From NCBI GenBank assembly GCA_946481355.1, contig CAMLNH010000084.1, forward strand, positions 1 to 9,321: a stretch of DNA of 9,321 bases, read 5' to 3'. This document shows positions 1 to 6,435 of the stretch, piece after piece. The stretch comes from an uncultured Curvibacter sp. (GTDB lineage Bacteria > Pseudomonadota > Gammaproteobacteria > Burkholderiales > Burkholderiaceae). Position numbers and translations under genes: made by a program. Position 1 is the first letter of the stretch; each line of letters starts with the position of its first letter. The notes below the pieces were generated by a model, which saw only the letters and a program-made list of their open reading frames with translations, was not told the origin of the DNA and searched no databases.

Positions 1-756
1 GGCTTCGAGCACGTGCTTGTTGCTCCAGATCGCGCCCTGCAGCCAGCCCATCTGCTTGAGTGCATCGTCCACGCCATGGTCGCGCGCGTAGTGCAGGGCC
101 TGCTTGGTACCCCAGATGGCCACGGGCGGCTTGGCAGCGATCTCCTGCGCCGTCTGCATGGCGCCGGCCAGCAGCGCATCGGGCGTGTCGAACACCTGGT
201 TGACCAGGCCATAGCCCAGGGCCTGCGCGGCTGGCATGCGCCGGCCCGTGTAGGCCAGCTCCTTGACCACGCCCAGCGGGATCAGCTTGGGCAGGCGCTG
301 CAAGGTGCCCACGTCGGCCACCATGCCGATGTTGATTTCCTGGATGCAGAAGAAGGCGTCGGTCGTGGCGTAGCGCAGGCAGCAGGCCGACACCATGTCC
401 ACCGCACCGCCGATGCAGCCGCCCTGGATGGCAGCAATCACCGGGATGCGCAGACTCTCCAGCTTGCTGAAGGTGGCCTGCATGTCGGTCAGCAGGTCGA
501 AGATGGCGGCACGGCCCTCGGCGCTGCGGTCGTCCAGCGTGATGGCGCCGCCAAAGGTCTCCAGCGCCATGCCGGCGCTGAAATGCTTGCCCGTGCTGCT
601 GATGACGAGCACGCGCGCTTCCTGCCCGGTGTGCAGCTGGGTGAGCACCTGGTCCAGCTCGCGCCAGAACAGCGGGTGCATGGTGTTCATGGCCTCGGGC
701 CGGTTGAGCACCAGATGGGCGATGTGGTCCTGGATGTTCAGCGTGAAGCACTGCAT
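1..756 (-). CDS. Dienoyl-CoA isomerase-like crotonase (partial, C-terminus outside window)
   Basis: This is an enoyl-CoA hydratase/isomerase-family protein, open through 252 codons to the left edge with no stop seen. The N-terminal strand-turn with LNRPEAMNTM (about residues 17-26), the FSAGMAL oxyanion-hole loop (about 59-65) and GGCIGGAVDM (about 112-121) are classic crotonase landmarks. Three acidic residues, D120, E140 and D148, sit with the spacing 20 and 8 known for the catalytic Asp/Glu/Asp of mammalian delta3,5-delta2,4-dienoyl-CoA isomerase, in the matching contexts AVDM, QEINIG and VADVGTLQRLPK. The likely role is therefore isomerising 3,5-dienoyl-CoA during beta-oxidation of unsaturated fatty acids, in the cytoplasm. 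Two in-frame ATGs exist, at 762 and 756. GGAG at 765-768 is 8 bases from the ATG at 756 but only 2 from the one at 762, so 756 is preferred. A plain enoyl-CoA hydratase is less likely because the acidic triad fits the isomerase better. Confidence 0.88.
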   Translation of the reverse strand, partial: MQCFTLNIQDHIAHLVLNRPEAMNTMHPLFWRELDQVLTQLHTGQEARVLVISSTGKHFSAGMALETFGGAITLDDRSAEGRAAIFDLLTDMQATFSKLESLRIPVIAAIQGGCIGGAVDMVSACCLRYATTDAFFCIQEINIGMVADVGTLQRLPKLIPLGVVKELAYTGRRMPAAQALGYGLVNQVFDTPDALLAGAMQTAQEIAAKPPVAIWGTKQALHYARDHGVDDALKQMGWLQGAIWSNKHVLEA

Positions 757-847
757 GGTCATGTCTCCGGTTTTCCTGGGGTCTGGATACACTCTACAGG
801 ACGCGGTGGCGAGAACATGTCACCCGCGCGCAAGCAGCCCCTTCTCG

Positions 848-1357
848 ATGAAACGCCGACGCTACCTCGTACTGCAAGCCAGTCTGCTCACCGGAGGCGC
901 CATGGCCGACACCCCCAAGGTTCAATCGCTCGACGATGTGCAGCGCTGGCTCGACCGCCTGCAGCGTGCCCGCACGGTGCGCAGCAGCAACGACTGGACA
1001 CTGCGCGCCGTGCTGGAGCATCTGGCGCAGAGCATCGAGATGAGCATGGACGGTTTCCCGCAACCCAGGGGCACGCTGTTCCGCTCCACCGTGGGGCCGG
1101 CGGCTTTTGCCTTCTTCAAGTGGCGCGGCCGCATGAGCCATGGCCTGACCGAACCCATCCCCGGCGCGCCGACCCTGCCCCAGCTCGATGAATGGCAGGC
1201 CGGCGCCACACGCCTGCGGCTGGCCGTGGCACGCTTCCAGGCGCACCGCGGGGCGCTGCAGCCCCACTTTGCCTATGGCTCCTTGAGCCACGCCGACTAC
1301 GCTCTGGCCCACACCCTGCACGTGGCCAACCATCAGGACGAGATCGTGGTGAGCTGA
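848..1357 (+). CDS. DUF1569 family protein (DinB-like helical fold), possible Tat signal
   Basis: This 169-residue protein resembles DUF1569, a member of the DinB/YfiT-like four-helix putative metalloenzyme superfamily. The candidate metal-binding histidines are H58 in VLEHLAQ and the pair H158-x3-H162 in HTLHVANHQDE, which is the one-plus-HxxxH layout of that superfamily. No specific reaction can be assigned. Start choice is uncertain. From the ATG at 848 the protein begins MKRRRYLVLQASLLTGGAMA, which reads as a short twin-arginine-type signal ending in A-M-A. However, no Shine-Dalgarno site precedes it, while GGAGG at 893-897 sits 4 bases before a second in-frame ATG at 902, which would give a cytoplasmic protein of 151 residues. 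The longer form is listed because its signal-like sequence is unlikely to be chance. The gene is divergent from the isomerase gene and converges on dinB, with 15 bases between the two stops. Confidence 0.8.
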   Translation: MKRRRYLVLQASLLTGGAMADTPKVQSLDDVQRWLDRLQRARTVRSSNDWTLRAVLEHLAQSIEMSMDGFPQPRGTLFRSTVGPAAFAFFKWRGRMSHGLTEPIPGAPTLPQLDEWQAGATRLRLAVARFQAHRGALQPHFAYGSLSHADYALAHTLHVANHQDEIVVS

Positions 1358-1372
1358 GCTGGGCCGTGAAGC

Positions 1373-2593
1373 TCAGAACAGCAGCCCTGAAGCAGGCTCG
1401 GCCGACACCGCCGGCGTTGCCACCGCCGTGCCCACCCGCTGCAGCGAGCCCACGCGTACCCCGAGCAGGCGCAGGCGACGCGTGAGGTCCACGCGCTTGA
1501 GGCAGGCCCCGGCCGCCTGGCGTATGGCTTTCGCGTCAGCGACAGGCTGCTCCAGCGTCTGGTCGCGCGTCACGCTCTTGAAGTCGTCGTAGCGCAGCTT
1601 GATGCCGATGGTGCGGCCCTCGTACCCCTTGCGCTGCAGATCAGCGGCCACGCGCTCGCACAGGGCCGTGAAGATGGCGCCGAGTTCGGCCTTGTCGCGC
1701 ACCGCGTGCAGATCACGCTCGAAAGTGGTCTCGCGGCTGATCGACACCGGCTCACTCTCAGTCACCACGGGGCGCTCGTCGCGCCCCCAGGATGCCTCGT
1801 GCAGCCAGGCACCGTAGCTCTTGCCGAAGCGCTCGACCAGCCAGCCCTTGTCCTGCGCGGCCAGCTCGCCGATGGTGCGGATGCCCAGGGCCTGCAACTT
1901 GTCGTCGGTCTTGGGGCCCACGCCATTGATCTTGCGGCAGGGCAGCGGCCAGACCAGAGCCTGCAGGTCTTCGGGGTGCACGATGGAGATGCCCTTGGGT
2001 TTCTGGAACTCGCTGGCCATCTTGGCCAGCAGCTTGTTGGGGGCCACGCCGATGGAACAGGTCAGACCTGTAGCGTCCAGGATGCTCTTCTGGATCAGCC
2101 GCGCCAGCACACGCCCGCCCTCGCGCTGACCGCCGGGCACCTGGGTGAAGTCAATGTAGACCTCGTCCACGCCGCGGTCTTCCATCACGGGAGCGATCTC
2201 GGTGATCACCTCCTTGAAGCGGCGCGAGTACTTGCGGTACTCGTCGAAGTCCACCGGCAGCAGAATCGCCTGCGGGCACAGGGCCGCGGCCTTCATCAGA
2301 CCCATGGCCGAACCCACGCCAAAGGCGCGCGCGGGATAGGTAGCCGTGGTGATGACACCACGGCCGGCGTAATCCTTGAGCAGGGGGAACTCAGCAACCG
2401 GGATCTCCGACAACGGCTGCCCCACATACTTCTGCAGCAGCGCATCGTCGTCACGCCGGCGCCGCCCGCCAATCACTACCGGCAAGCCCTGCAGCTGCGG
2501 GTAGCGCAGCAGCTCCACCGAGGCATAGAACGCGTCCATGTCCAGGTGCGCGATGCGGCGCGGCAGATCGGAAACGGGCCTCGTGGAATTCAC
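1373..2593 (-). CDS. dinB: DNA polymerase IV (Y-family translesion polymerase)
   Basis: This 406-residue Y-family polymerase bypasses DNA lesions and is error-prone. The palm motif HLDMDAFYASVE gives the first catalytic aspartate at D18 and the steric-gate aromatic at Y23. RGVDEVYIDF gives the other metal ligands, D143 and E144. The thumb/HhH region reads KINGVGPKTDDKLQALG, followed by a little-finger domain. The last residues, SGLLF, resemble a degenerate beta-clamp-binding tail. The protein is longer than E. coli Pol IV (351 residues), partly because about 30 extra residues (roughly 44-77, arginine- and aspartate-rich at the start) separate the VVIGG strand from RGVITTATYPAR. I believe a similar insert occurs in other betaproteobacterial DinB proteins. 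The serine usually found before the DE pair is glycine here. The start is GTG at 2591-2593; the next methionine lies inside the catalytic motif, so no later start is possible. I saw no convincing LexA box in the 59-base divergent gap. Confidence 0.95.
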   Translation of the reverse strand: MNSTRPVSDLPRRIAHLDMDAFYASVELLRYPQLQGLPVVIGGRRRRDDDALLQKYVGQPLSEIPVAEFPLLKDYAGRGVITTATYPARAFGVGSAMGLMKAAALCPQAILLPVDFDEYRKYSRRFKEVITEIAPVMEDRGVDEVYIDFTQVPGGQREGGRVLARLIQKSILDATGLTCSIGVAPNKLLAKMASEFQKPKGISIVHPEDLQALVWPLPCRKINGVGPKTDDKLQALGIRTIGELAAQDKGWLVERFGKSYGAWLHEASWGRDERPVVTESEPVSISRETTFERDLHAVRDKAELGAIFTALCERVAADLQRKGYEGRTIGIKLRYDDFKSVTRDQTLEQPVADAKAIRQAAGACLKRVDLTRRLRLLGVRVGSLQRVGTAVATPAVSAEPASGLLF

Positions 2594-2652
2594 CCGGCAA
2601 GCATAGCGTGCAGAATGCCAGCAACAGCCCTCACACCTCTTGCGGAGACCCC

Positions 2653-3249
2653 ATGCACAAACGTGAATTTCTGGCCGCCGTCGGTTCGACGGCCCTGGCC
2701 ACGACGGCCGCCCCTGCCCTGGCAGCCACCAGCCAGAGCGGCCCTGCCCTGCTCACCATCACCGGCGCCATCGGTCGCGGCAACCGCGGCGCGCTGGACC
2801 CGGCGCTGGACCAGATGATGGCCAAGCAGCAACTGCGCTTCGACCGCGCCCACACCTTCGACTACCGCGCCCTGACCTCCCTGCCCGCGACGAGCATCCG
2901 TCCCACGCTGGAATACGACGCCAAGGTGCACACCCTGCGCGGCCCCCTGCTGGGCCAGGTGATCGAGGCCACAGGCGCACGCATGGACAACACCCTCAAG
3001 CTGGTGCTGCGCGCCATCGACGGTTACACCGTCAATCTCACGCTGGCTCAGGCACGGCGCTACCGCTTCATCGTGGCCACCCATCTGGACGGGCGGCCCA
3101 TGCCGCTGGGCGGCCTGGGACCCTTGTGGGCCGTGTTCGATGCCGACCGCCACCCCGATGTGATGGCCCGCCCCCTGGCCGAGCGTTATGCCCAGTGCCC
3201 CTGGGGGCTGTACCACATCGAGGTGCTGGCGACTCAGGCCGTCGGGTAG
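2653..3249 (+). CDS. Exported molybdopterin-domain (sulfite-oxidase-fold) protein lacking the usual cysteine ligand
   Basis: This 198-residue protein has an N-terminal signal (MHKREFLAAVGSTALATTAAPALA, given as positions 1-24) with a hydrophobic core and an A-L-A cleavage site. The KREFL start resembles a Tat motif, but with Lys-Arg in place of Arg-Arg. The mature part matches the short 'oxidoreductase molybdopterin-binding' proteins: a first strand ALLTITGAIG, HTLRGPLLGQVIEATGA (about 93-109), the DGYTVNLTL strand (123-131), FIVATHLDGRPMPLGGLGPLWAVF (starting at 139), and a C-terminal GLYHIEVL. The only cysteine is C182 near the end, so the cysteine that ligates molybdenum in true sulfite oxidases is absent. 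It may therefore bind a ligand without catalysing that chemistry. The ATG at 2653 is chosen because GGAG at 2644-2647 is 5 bases upstream and because it begins the signal peptide. Its last 16 bases overlap the end of the convergent lactate dehydrogenase gene. Confidence 0.85.
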   Translation: MHKREFLAAVGSTALATTAAPALAATSQSGPALLTITGAIGRGNRGALDPALDQMMAKQQLRFDRAHTFDYRALTSLPATSIRPTLEYDAKVHTLRGPLLGQVIEATGARMDNTLKLVLRAIDGYTVNLTLAQARRYRFIVATHLDGRPMPLGGLGPLWAVFDADRHPDVMARPLAERYAQCPWGLYHIEVLATQAVG

Positions 3250-4391
3250 GTGCCGGGCAGCAGGATGCTGCGGTCCACCGTGTTGATGTCGGTGTGGCCG
3301 CAGAAGGCCATGGTGATGTCCAGCTCCTTGTGGATGATCTCCAGCGCCTTGCTCACGCCGGCCTCGCCCATGGCACCCAGACCATAGGCCATGGCACGGC
3401 CGATGTAGACCGCGCGTGCGCCCAGGGCCCGGGCCTTGAGCACGTCCTGCCCCGAGCGGATGCCGCCGTCCATATGCACTTCGATGCGGTTGCCCACGGC
3501 CTCCACGATGGCCGGCAGGGCCTCGATGCTGCTCTGTGCACCGTCGAGCTGGCGACCACCATGGTTGGAGACCACGATGGCGTCGGCACCGGTGTCCACC
3601 GCCAGCCGGGCGTCTTCCACGTCCTGGATGCCTTTGAGGATGATCTTGCCGCCCCAGCGTTTCTTGATCCACTCGATGTCGCCCCAGTTCAGTGCCGGGT
3701 CGAACTGCTGCGCGGTCCAGGCCGAGAGCGAGCTCATGTTCTCCACGCCCTGCACATGGCCCACGATGTTGCCGAACTCGCGCCGCGGCGTGCCCAGCAT
3801 GCCCAGCGCCCAGCGCGGCTTGGTCGCGATGTTGAGAATATTGGGGATGGTCAGCTTGGGCGGCGCCGACAGGCCGTTCTTCAGATCCTTGTGGCGCTGG
3901 CCCAGGATCTGCAGGTCCAGCGTGACCACCAGGGCCGAGCAGCGCGCGGCCTTGGCGCGCTCAATCAGGCGCTCCATGAAGGCGCGGTCCTTCATCATGT
4001 AGAGCTGGAACCAGAAGGGATGGCCGTCGGTGCCCTTGCTCACGTCCTCGATGGAGCAGATGCTCATGGTCGAGAGCGTGAAGGGAATGCCGAAGCGCTT
4101 GGCCGCACGCGCCGCCAGAATCTCGCCGTCGGCATGCTGCATGCCCGTCAGGCCCACGGGGGCAATCGCCACGGGCATGGCCACATCCTGGCCCACCATG
4201 GTGCTGCGCGTCGTGCGCCCCTCCATGTTCACGGCCACGCGCTGGCGCAGCCGGATCTTCTGGAAATCGCTGCTGTTGGCGCGGTAGGTGGTCTCGGTCC
4301 ACGAGCCGCTGTCGGCGTAGTCGTAGAACATGCGCGGCACGCGCTTTTGCGCCAGGACGCGCAGGTCTTCGATATTGGTGATGACGGGCAT
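3234..4391 (-). CDS. lldD: FMN-dependent L-lactate dehydrogenase / alpha-hydroxy acid oxidase family
   Basis: This 385-residue FMN enzyme oxidises an L-2-hydroxy acid to the 2-keto acid, most likely L-lactate to pyruvate, passing electrons to the respiratory quinone pool. All catalytic residues known from spinach glycolate oxidase are present at matching spacings: Y25 (FYDYADSG), Y131 (WFQLYMMKDR), D159 (VVTLDLQ), K253 (IILKGIQD), H277 and R280 (SNHGGRQLDG). The long loop around residues 165-215 (PPKLTIPNILNIATKPRWA) is the region that associates with the membrane in bacterial lactate and mandelate dehydrogenases. Length is close to E. coli LldD (396). Substrate cannot be fixed by eye, since mandelate or other hydroxy acid dehydrogenases share these motifs, so the symbol is provisional. 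The ATG at 4391 is preceded by GGAG at 4400-4403 with 8 bases between. No lactate permease gene is nearby, so the gene appears to be transcribed alone. Confidence 0.9.
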   Translation of the reverse strand: MPVITNIEDLRVLAQKRVPRMFYDYADSGSWTETTYRANSSDFQKIRLRQRVAVNMEGRTTRSTMVGQDVAMPVAIAPVGLTGMQHADGEILAARAAKRFGIPFTLSTMSICSIEDVSKGTDGHPFWFQLYMMKDRAFMERLIERAKAARCSALVVTLDLQILGQRHKDLKNGLSAPPKLTIPNILNIATKPRWALGMLGTPRREFGNIVGHVQGVENMSSLSAWTAQQFDPALNWGDIEWIKKRWGGKIILKGIQDVEDARLAVDTGADAIVVSNHGGRQLDGAQSSIEALPAIVEAVGNRIEVHMDGGIRSGQDVLKARALGARAVYIGRAMAYGLGAMGEAGVSKALEIIHKELDITMAFCGHTDINTVDRSILLPGTYPTA

Positions 4392-4398
4392 TCTTCTG

Positions 4399-4427
4399 TC
4401 TCCAGATCAGGTCAGCTGGAGATTATC
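4399..4427 (-). promoter_or_regulatory. Candidate -10 element and operator-like inverted repeat upstream of lldD
   Basis: On the minus strand GATAAT (4427 to 4422) is a 5/6 match to the sigma-70 -10 consensus. No good -35 was found 16-18 bases upstream, so the promoter would need an activator. Partly overlapping it is a perfect 7-base inverted repeat, TCTCCAG at 4399-4405 and CTGGAGA at 4416-4422, with a 10-base spacer. If transcription starts near 4415, the repeat straddles the start and fits a repressor operator. It also includes the GGAG ribosome binding site of lldD, so a transcript starting further upstream could hide that site in a hairpin. The regulator is not identified. Confidence 0.4.
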
Positions 4428-4464
4428 CCGGGAATCCGTACCCTGACTTGACCCACCTCAAACC

Positions 4465-4485
4465 GCGCTGGGCGGTGGTCAGCGC
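4465..4485 (-). terminator. Possible terminator hairpin after pfkA
   Basis: Immediately after the pfkA stop codon, GCGCTG and CAGCGC form a 6-base inverted repeat with a 9-base loop. No run of T follows on the minus strand, so this is a weak, non-canonical terminator candidate and may simply be a hairpin that protects the 3' end. Confidence 0.25.
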
Positions 4486-5595
4486 TCATTCGCCCAGGCA
4501 GATGTCCAGGTCGCGCGCGGTCTGCAAGGTGTCACTGTCGGCAGGCACGGCCTTCATGCGGCCCGCCACCTCGGCCAGCGGCACATAGACCACATTAGGA
4601 TGCGCCAGCGAGACCATCACACCGCTCAGCCCCTGTGCCAGACCACGTACCGCCGCCGTGCCGAAACGCTTGGCCGCAATCCGGTCGAAGGACGAAGGAC
4701 TGCCACCGCGCAGCAGGTGCCCCAGCACCACCACGCGTGCCTCCTTGCCCGTGAGGCGTGCGAGCTCGGCCGCCACCTGTTCACCGATGCCGCCCAGGCG
4801 CTCGGCCCGCCCCACCTCGGCTTCGGCCTGCACGGCACGCTGGCCGGCGCGCGGCTGTGCCCCCTCGGCCACCACGACCAGGGTGTAGGAACGACCACGA
4901 CTGTCGCGCGCGCGCACCTTGGCCGCCACGCTGGCCAGGTCGTAAGGAATCTCGGGCAGCAGGATGGCGTGCGCCCCACCCGCGATGCCTGCATGCAGTG
5001 CGATCCAGCCCGCATAACGGCCCATCACTTCCACAACCATGATGCGCTGGTGGCTCTCGGCCGTGCTGTGCAGACGGTCCAGGCATTCGGTGGCGAAGGA
5101 CACGGCGGTGTCGAAGCCGAAGGTGGTGAAGGTCTTGTCGAGGTCGTTGTCGATGGTCTTGGGCACGCCGATCACGCGCAGGCCGCGCTCATGCAAGGCG
5201 TTGGCAATCGTCAGGCTGCCATCACCGCCCACGGAGATCAGGGCATCGATGCCCTCACGCTGAAAATAGTCCAGGATCTCCTGGCTGCGGTCCACGGCTC
5301 GGGTGGAGCCATCCGGCTGCCGCTGCGGGTATTCGAGCGGATTGCCCTTGTTGGTTGAGCCCAGCATGGTGCCGCCCAGATGCGAGATACCGCGCACCCG
5401 TTCGCGCGTGAGCGCGATGACGCCACCCTCCGGATACAGGCTCGGTTCCAGGATGCCGTTGAAACCGTCGCGTATGCCCACGCAATCCCAGCCCCGCTGG
5501 GCCGCGGCCCAGACCACGGAGCTGATGACGGCGTTGAGGCCGGGGGCGTCACCGCCACCGGTGCAGAGGGCGATGCGGCGGATGGGGGTGTTCAT
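4486..5595 (-). CDS. pfkA: 6-phosphofructokinase, mixed Gly/Lys signature type
   Basis: This 369-residue cytoplasmic enzyme phosphorylates fructose 6-phosphate to fructose 1,6-bisphosphate. Visible motifs are the nucleotide-binding start ALCTGGGDAPGLNAV (9-23), GGDGS (123-127), PKTIDNDLD (145-153) with catalytic D149, SHQRI with R184, and VEVMGRYAGW (188-197), which binds the sugar phosphate. At the two positions that separate ATP- from pyrophosphate-dependent enzymes (E. coli G104 and G124), this protein has G126 and K146. Glycine at the first site favours ATP; lysine at the second is typical of the PPi-type lineage. The best call is therefore ATP-dependent, in the PPi-like branch. It is longer than E. 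coli PfkA (320). The ATG at 5595 is preferred over an in-frame TTG at 5622 because the conserved fold begins right after it, though no clear Shine-Dalgarno site is visible. Many betaproteobacteria lack this enzyme and use the Entner-Doudoroff route. Confidence 0.92.
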   Translation of the reverse strand: MNTPIRRIALCTGGGDAPGLNAVISSVVWAAAQRGWDCVGIRDGFNGILEPSLYPEGGVIALTRERVRGISHLGGTMLGSTNKGNPLEYPQRQPDGSTRAVDRSQEILDYFQREGIDALISVGGDGSLTIANALHERGLRVIGVPKTIDNDLDKTFTTFGFDTAVSFATECLDRLHSTAESHQRIMVVEVMGRYAGWIALHAGIAGGAHAILLPEIPYDLASVAAKVRARDSRGRSYTLVVVAEGAQPRAGQRAVQAEAEVGRAERLGGIGEQVAAELARLTGKEARVVVLGHLLRGGSPSSFDRIAAKRFGTAAVRGLAQGLSGVMVSLAHPNVVYVPLAEVAGRMKAVPADSDTLQTARDLDICLGE

Positions 5596-5636
5596 GGGCG
5601 CAGTGTAGCGCTTGAGGTTCAACGCCTGACTCCAGC

Positions 5637-5653
5637 GACTGCCGAAGGCAGTC
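5637..5653. repeat. Perfect 7-base inverted repeat between pfkA and the HEPN-like gene
   Basis: GACTGCC and GGCAGTC flank a 3-base loop. Read on the minus strand it lies 41 bases upstream of the pfkA start and 93 bases after the upstream gene's stop. No T-run follows, so it could be an untranslated-region hairpin, an operator or a weak terminator. Confidence 0.35.
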
Positions 5654-5682
5654 CAATGGAAGGGAATCTAGGCCACACCTGA

Positions 5683-5722
5683 CTTTAGTTGATCATCCTT
5701 AGGGCTTCCCCAATCACTAAAG
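5683..5722. repeat. Imperfect inverted repeat just after the HEPN-like gene
   Basis: CTTTAGT at 5683-5689 and ACTAAAG at 5716-5722 are perfect inverted copies. The pairing extends inward by three more bases (GAT/ATC) with one bulged base. It starts 23 bases past the stop codon of the AT-rich gene, where a transcript 3' end is expected, but it lacks a T-run. It may instead mark the edge of the inserted DNA. Confidence 0.3.
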
Positions 5723-5745
5723 CAGCCGCTCGGTACACAGTGCCG

Positions 5746-6267
5746 CTAGACGCGATCAATGAGAATCTTTGCGTCAGCTAGATCCAAGAACTTCGACTTA
5801 TCTTCTGCGGTGAGCCCATTCCTGAGAGCGTATTCACCTATCTGATTGTTTGAAATCGCCCCACGCAGAGCAGCGTGCTTTGTGGTGAACCAACCCATAT
5901 ATACATTTGCCGCAGAGAGGCACTCCTTTGCAACGGTTCCGTGAAGTAAAACGGCGTCCAACAAGACGCGCTCGTTCTCTTCCTCGTCGAACTCGATAGT
6001 TCCTTCTGGATCCTTGTCACCATGCTTGAGAAAGTTCCGCGGAGCATTGACTGCCGCAATCCATTCACGGCGCCGCTCTGGCGGGATATGCGGGTGGTCG
6101 TGGAGAATGCTTAGGTGTTGCGCACCAGCCGCTTTCGCGAGGTCGCGAAGAATGCCTTGGGCAGCAGCCGCCAACGTATGGATCGACAACGCATCGCGAA
6201 CTTCAAAGAACATTCGAATCGCCTCGTCTAATTGACGCGATGCAGCCTCTAGCTTAGTGATGGTCAT
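5746..6267 (-). CDS. Small helical protein with HEPN-like R-x4-H motif, probably acquired
   Basis: This is a 173-residue, mostly alpha-helical, soluble protein with no signal peptide and no membrane segment. I do not recognise a named family with certainty. It begins MTITKLEAASRQLDEAIRMF, followed by IHTLAAAAQGILRDLAKAAG (29-48). A central motif, NAPRNFLKHGDKD, places R77 and H82 in an R-N-x3-H arrangement, the signature of HEPN domains, which include many RNA-cutting toxins and defence proteins. Function is not shown: many HEPN-like helical proteins are not nucleases, and no antitoxin (MNT or similar) gene sits beside it. The ATG at 6267 is chosen over an in-frame TTG at 6288; AGGGA lies about 9 bases upstream. 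The two lines of sequence I counted inside it are 50-52% G+C against about 63% in the hemerythrin gene next door, suggesting transfer. Confidence 0.75.
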   Translation of the reverse strand: MTITKLEAASRQLDEAIRMFFEVRDALSIHTLAAAAQGILRDLAKAAGAQHLSILHDHPHIPPERRREWIAAVNAPRNFLKHGDKDPEGTIEFDEEENERVLLDAVLLHGTVAKECLSAANVYMGWFTTKHAALRGAISNNQIGEYALRNGLTAEDKSKFLDLADAKILIDRV

Positions 6268-6302
6268 CCTGGCGTGTCCCTGCTGCAAGCCAAATGCCTT
6301 TT

Positions 6303-6313
6303 TTCTTGAAGAA
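6303..6313. repeat. Palindrome at the predicted start of the HEPN-like transcript
   Basis: TTCTTGAAGAA is a perfect 11-base palindrome about the central G. It begins 9 bases downstream of the predicted -10 box, over the expected transcription start, and is followed on the minus strand by an A-run. This position suits a repressor or autoregulator site, but an AT-rich palindrome this short can arise by chance. Confidence 0.3.
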
Positions 6314-6321
6314 CTTGCGCG

Positions 6322-6350
6322 AATTTAGCTCAGTCTCACACACGTGACAA
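6322..6350 (-). promoter_or_regulatory. Sigma-70 promoter for the HEPN-like gene
   Basis: On the minus strand TTGTCA (6350 to 6345, 5/6 match to the -35 consensus) is followed after exactly 17 bases by TAAATT (6327 to 6322, 4/6 match to -10). Transcription would start near 6315, about 48 bases before the ATG at 6267. It is the best sigma-70-like promoter I found in the window and implies that this gene is expressed on its own. Confidence 0.6.
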
Positions 6351-6435
6351 ACCGCGAAACCCGCGATGTAAAGAGCCTCCGCCCAGCAAACCCCAAGCAG
6401 GCGCGCAGCCCAACAGCCCGAAGGAGATCAGCGCC

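Noticed and set aside
13..1191. A long plus-strand open frame of 392 codons over the isomerase gene
   Set aside because: It lies opposite the well-supported crotonase gene, is rich in His, Gln, Arg and Ala typical of antisense reading of GC-rich DNA, and has no recognisable motif.
848..1373. Link between the DinB-like fold of the DUF1569 gene and the neighbouring dinB polymerase
   Set aside because: The shared name is a historical coincidence: the helical DinB superfamily and DNA polymerase IV are unrelated, so adjacency is not functional evidence.
2594..2652. LexA box upstream of dinB
   Set aside because: CTG and CAG trinucleotides occur, but not with the CTGT-N8-ACAG spacing.
3126..4451. 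A 441-codon plus-strand open frame opposite lldD
   Set aside because: lldD has all catalytic residues on the other strand; this frame has only antisense-type composition.
5600..5745. Integron attC site beside the AT-rich gene (GTTGAAC is present near 5617-5623)
   Set aside because: No matching RYYYAAC partner at the proper distance and no paired L boxes; a single 7-mer is not evidence.
5746..6288. Toxin-antitoxin pair around the HEPN-like gene
   Set aside because: No second small gene with nucleotidyltransferase or antitoxin features is found on either side; neighbours are phosphofructokinase and hemerythrin.
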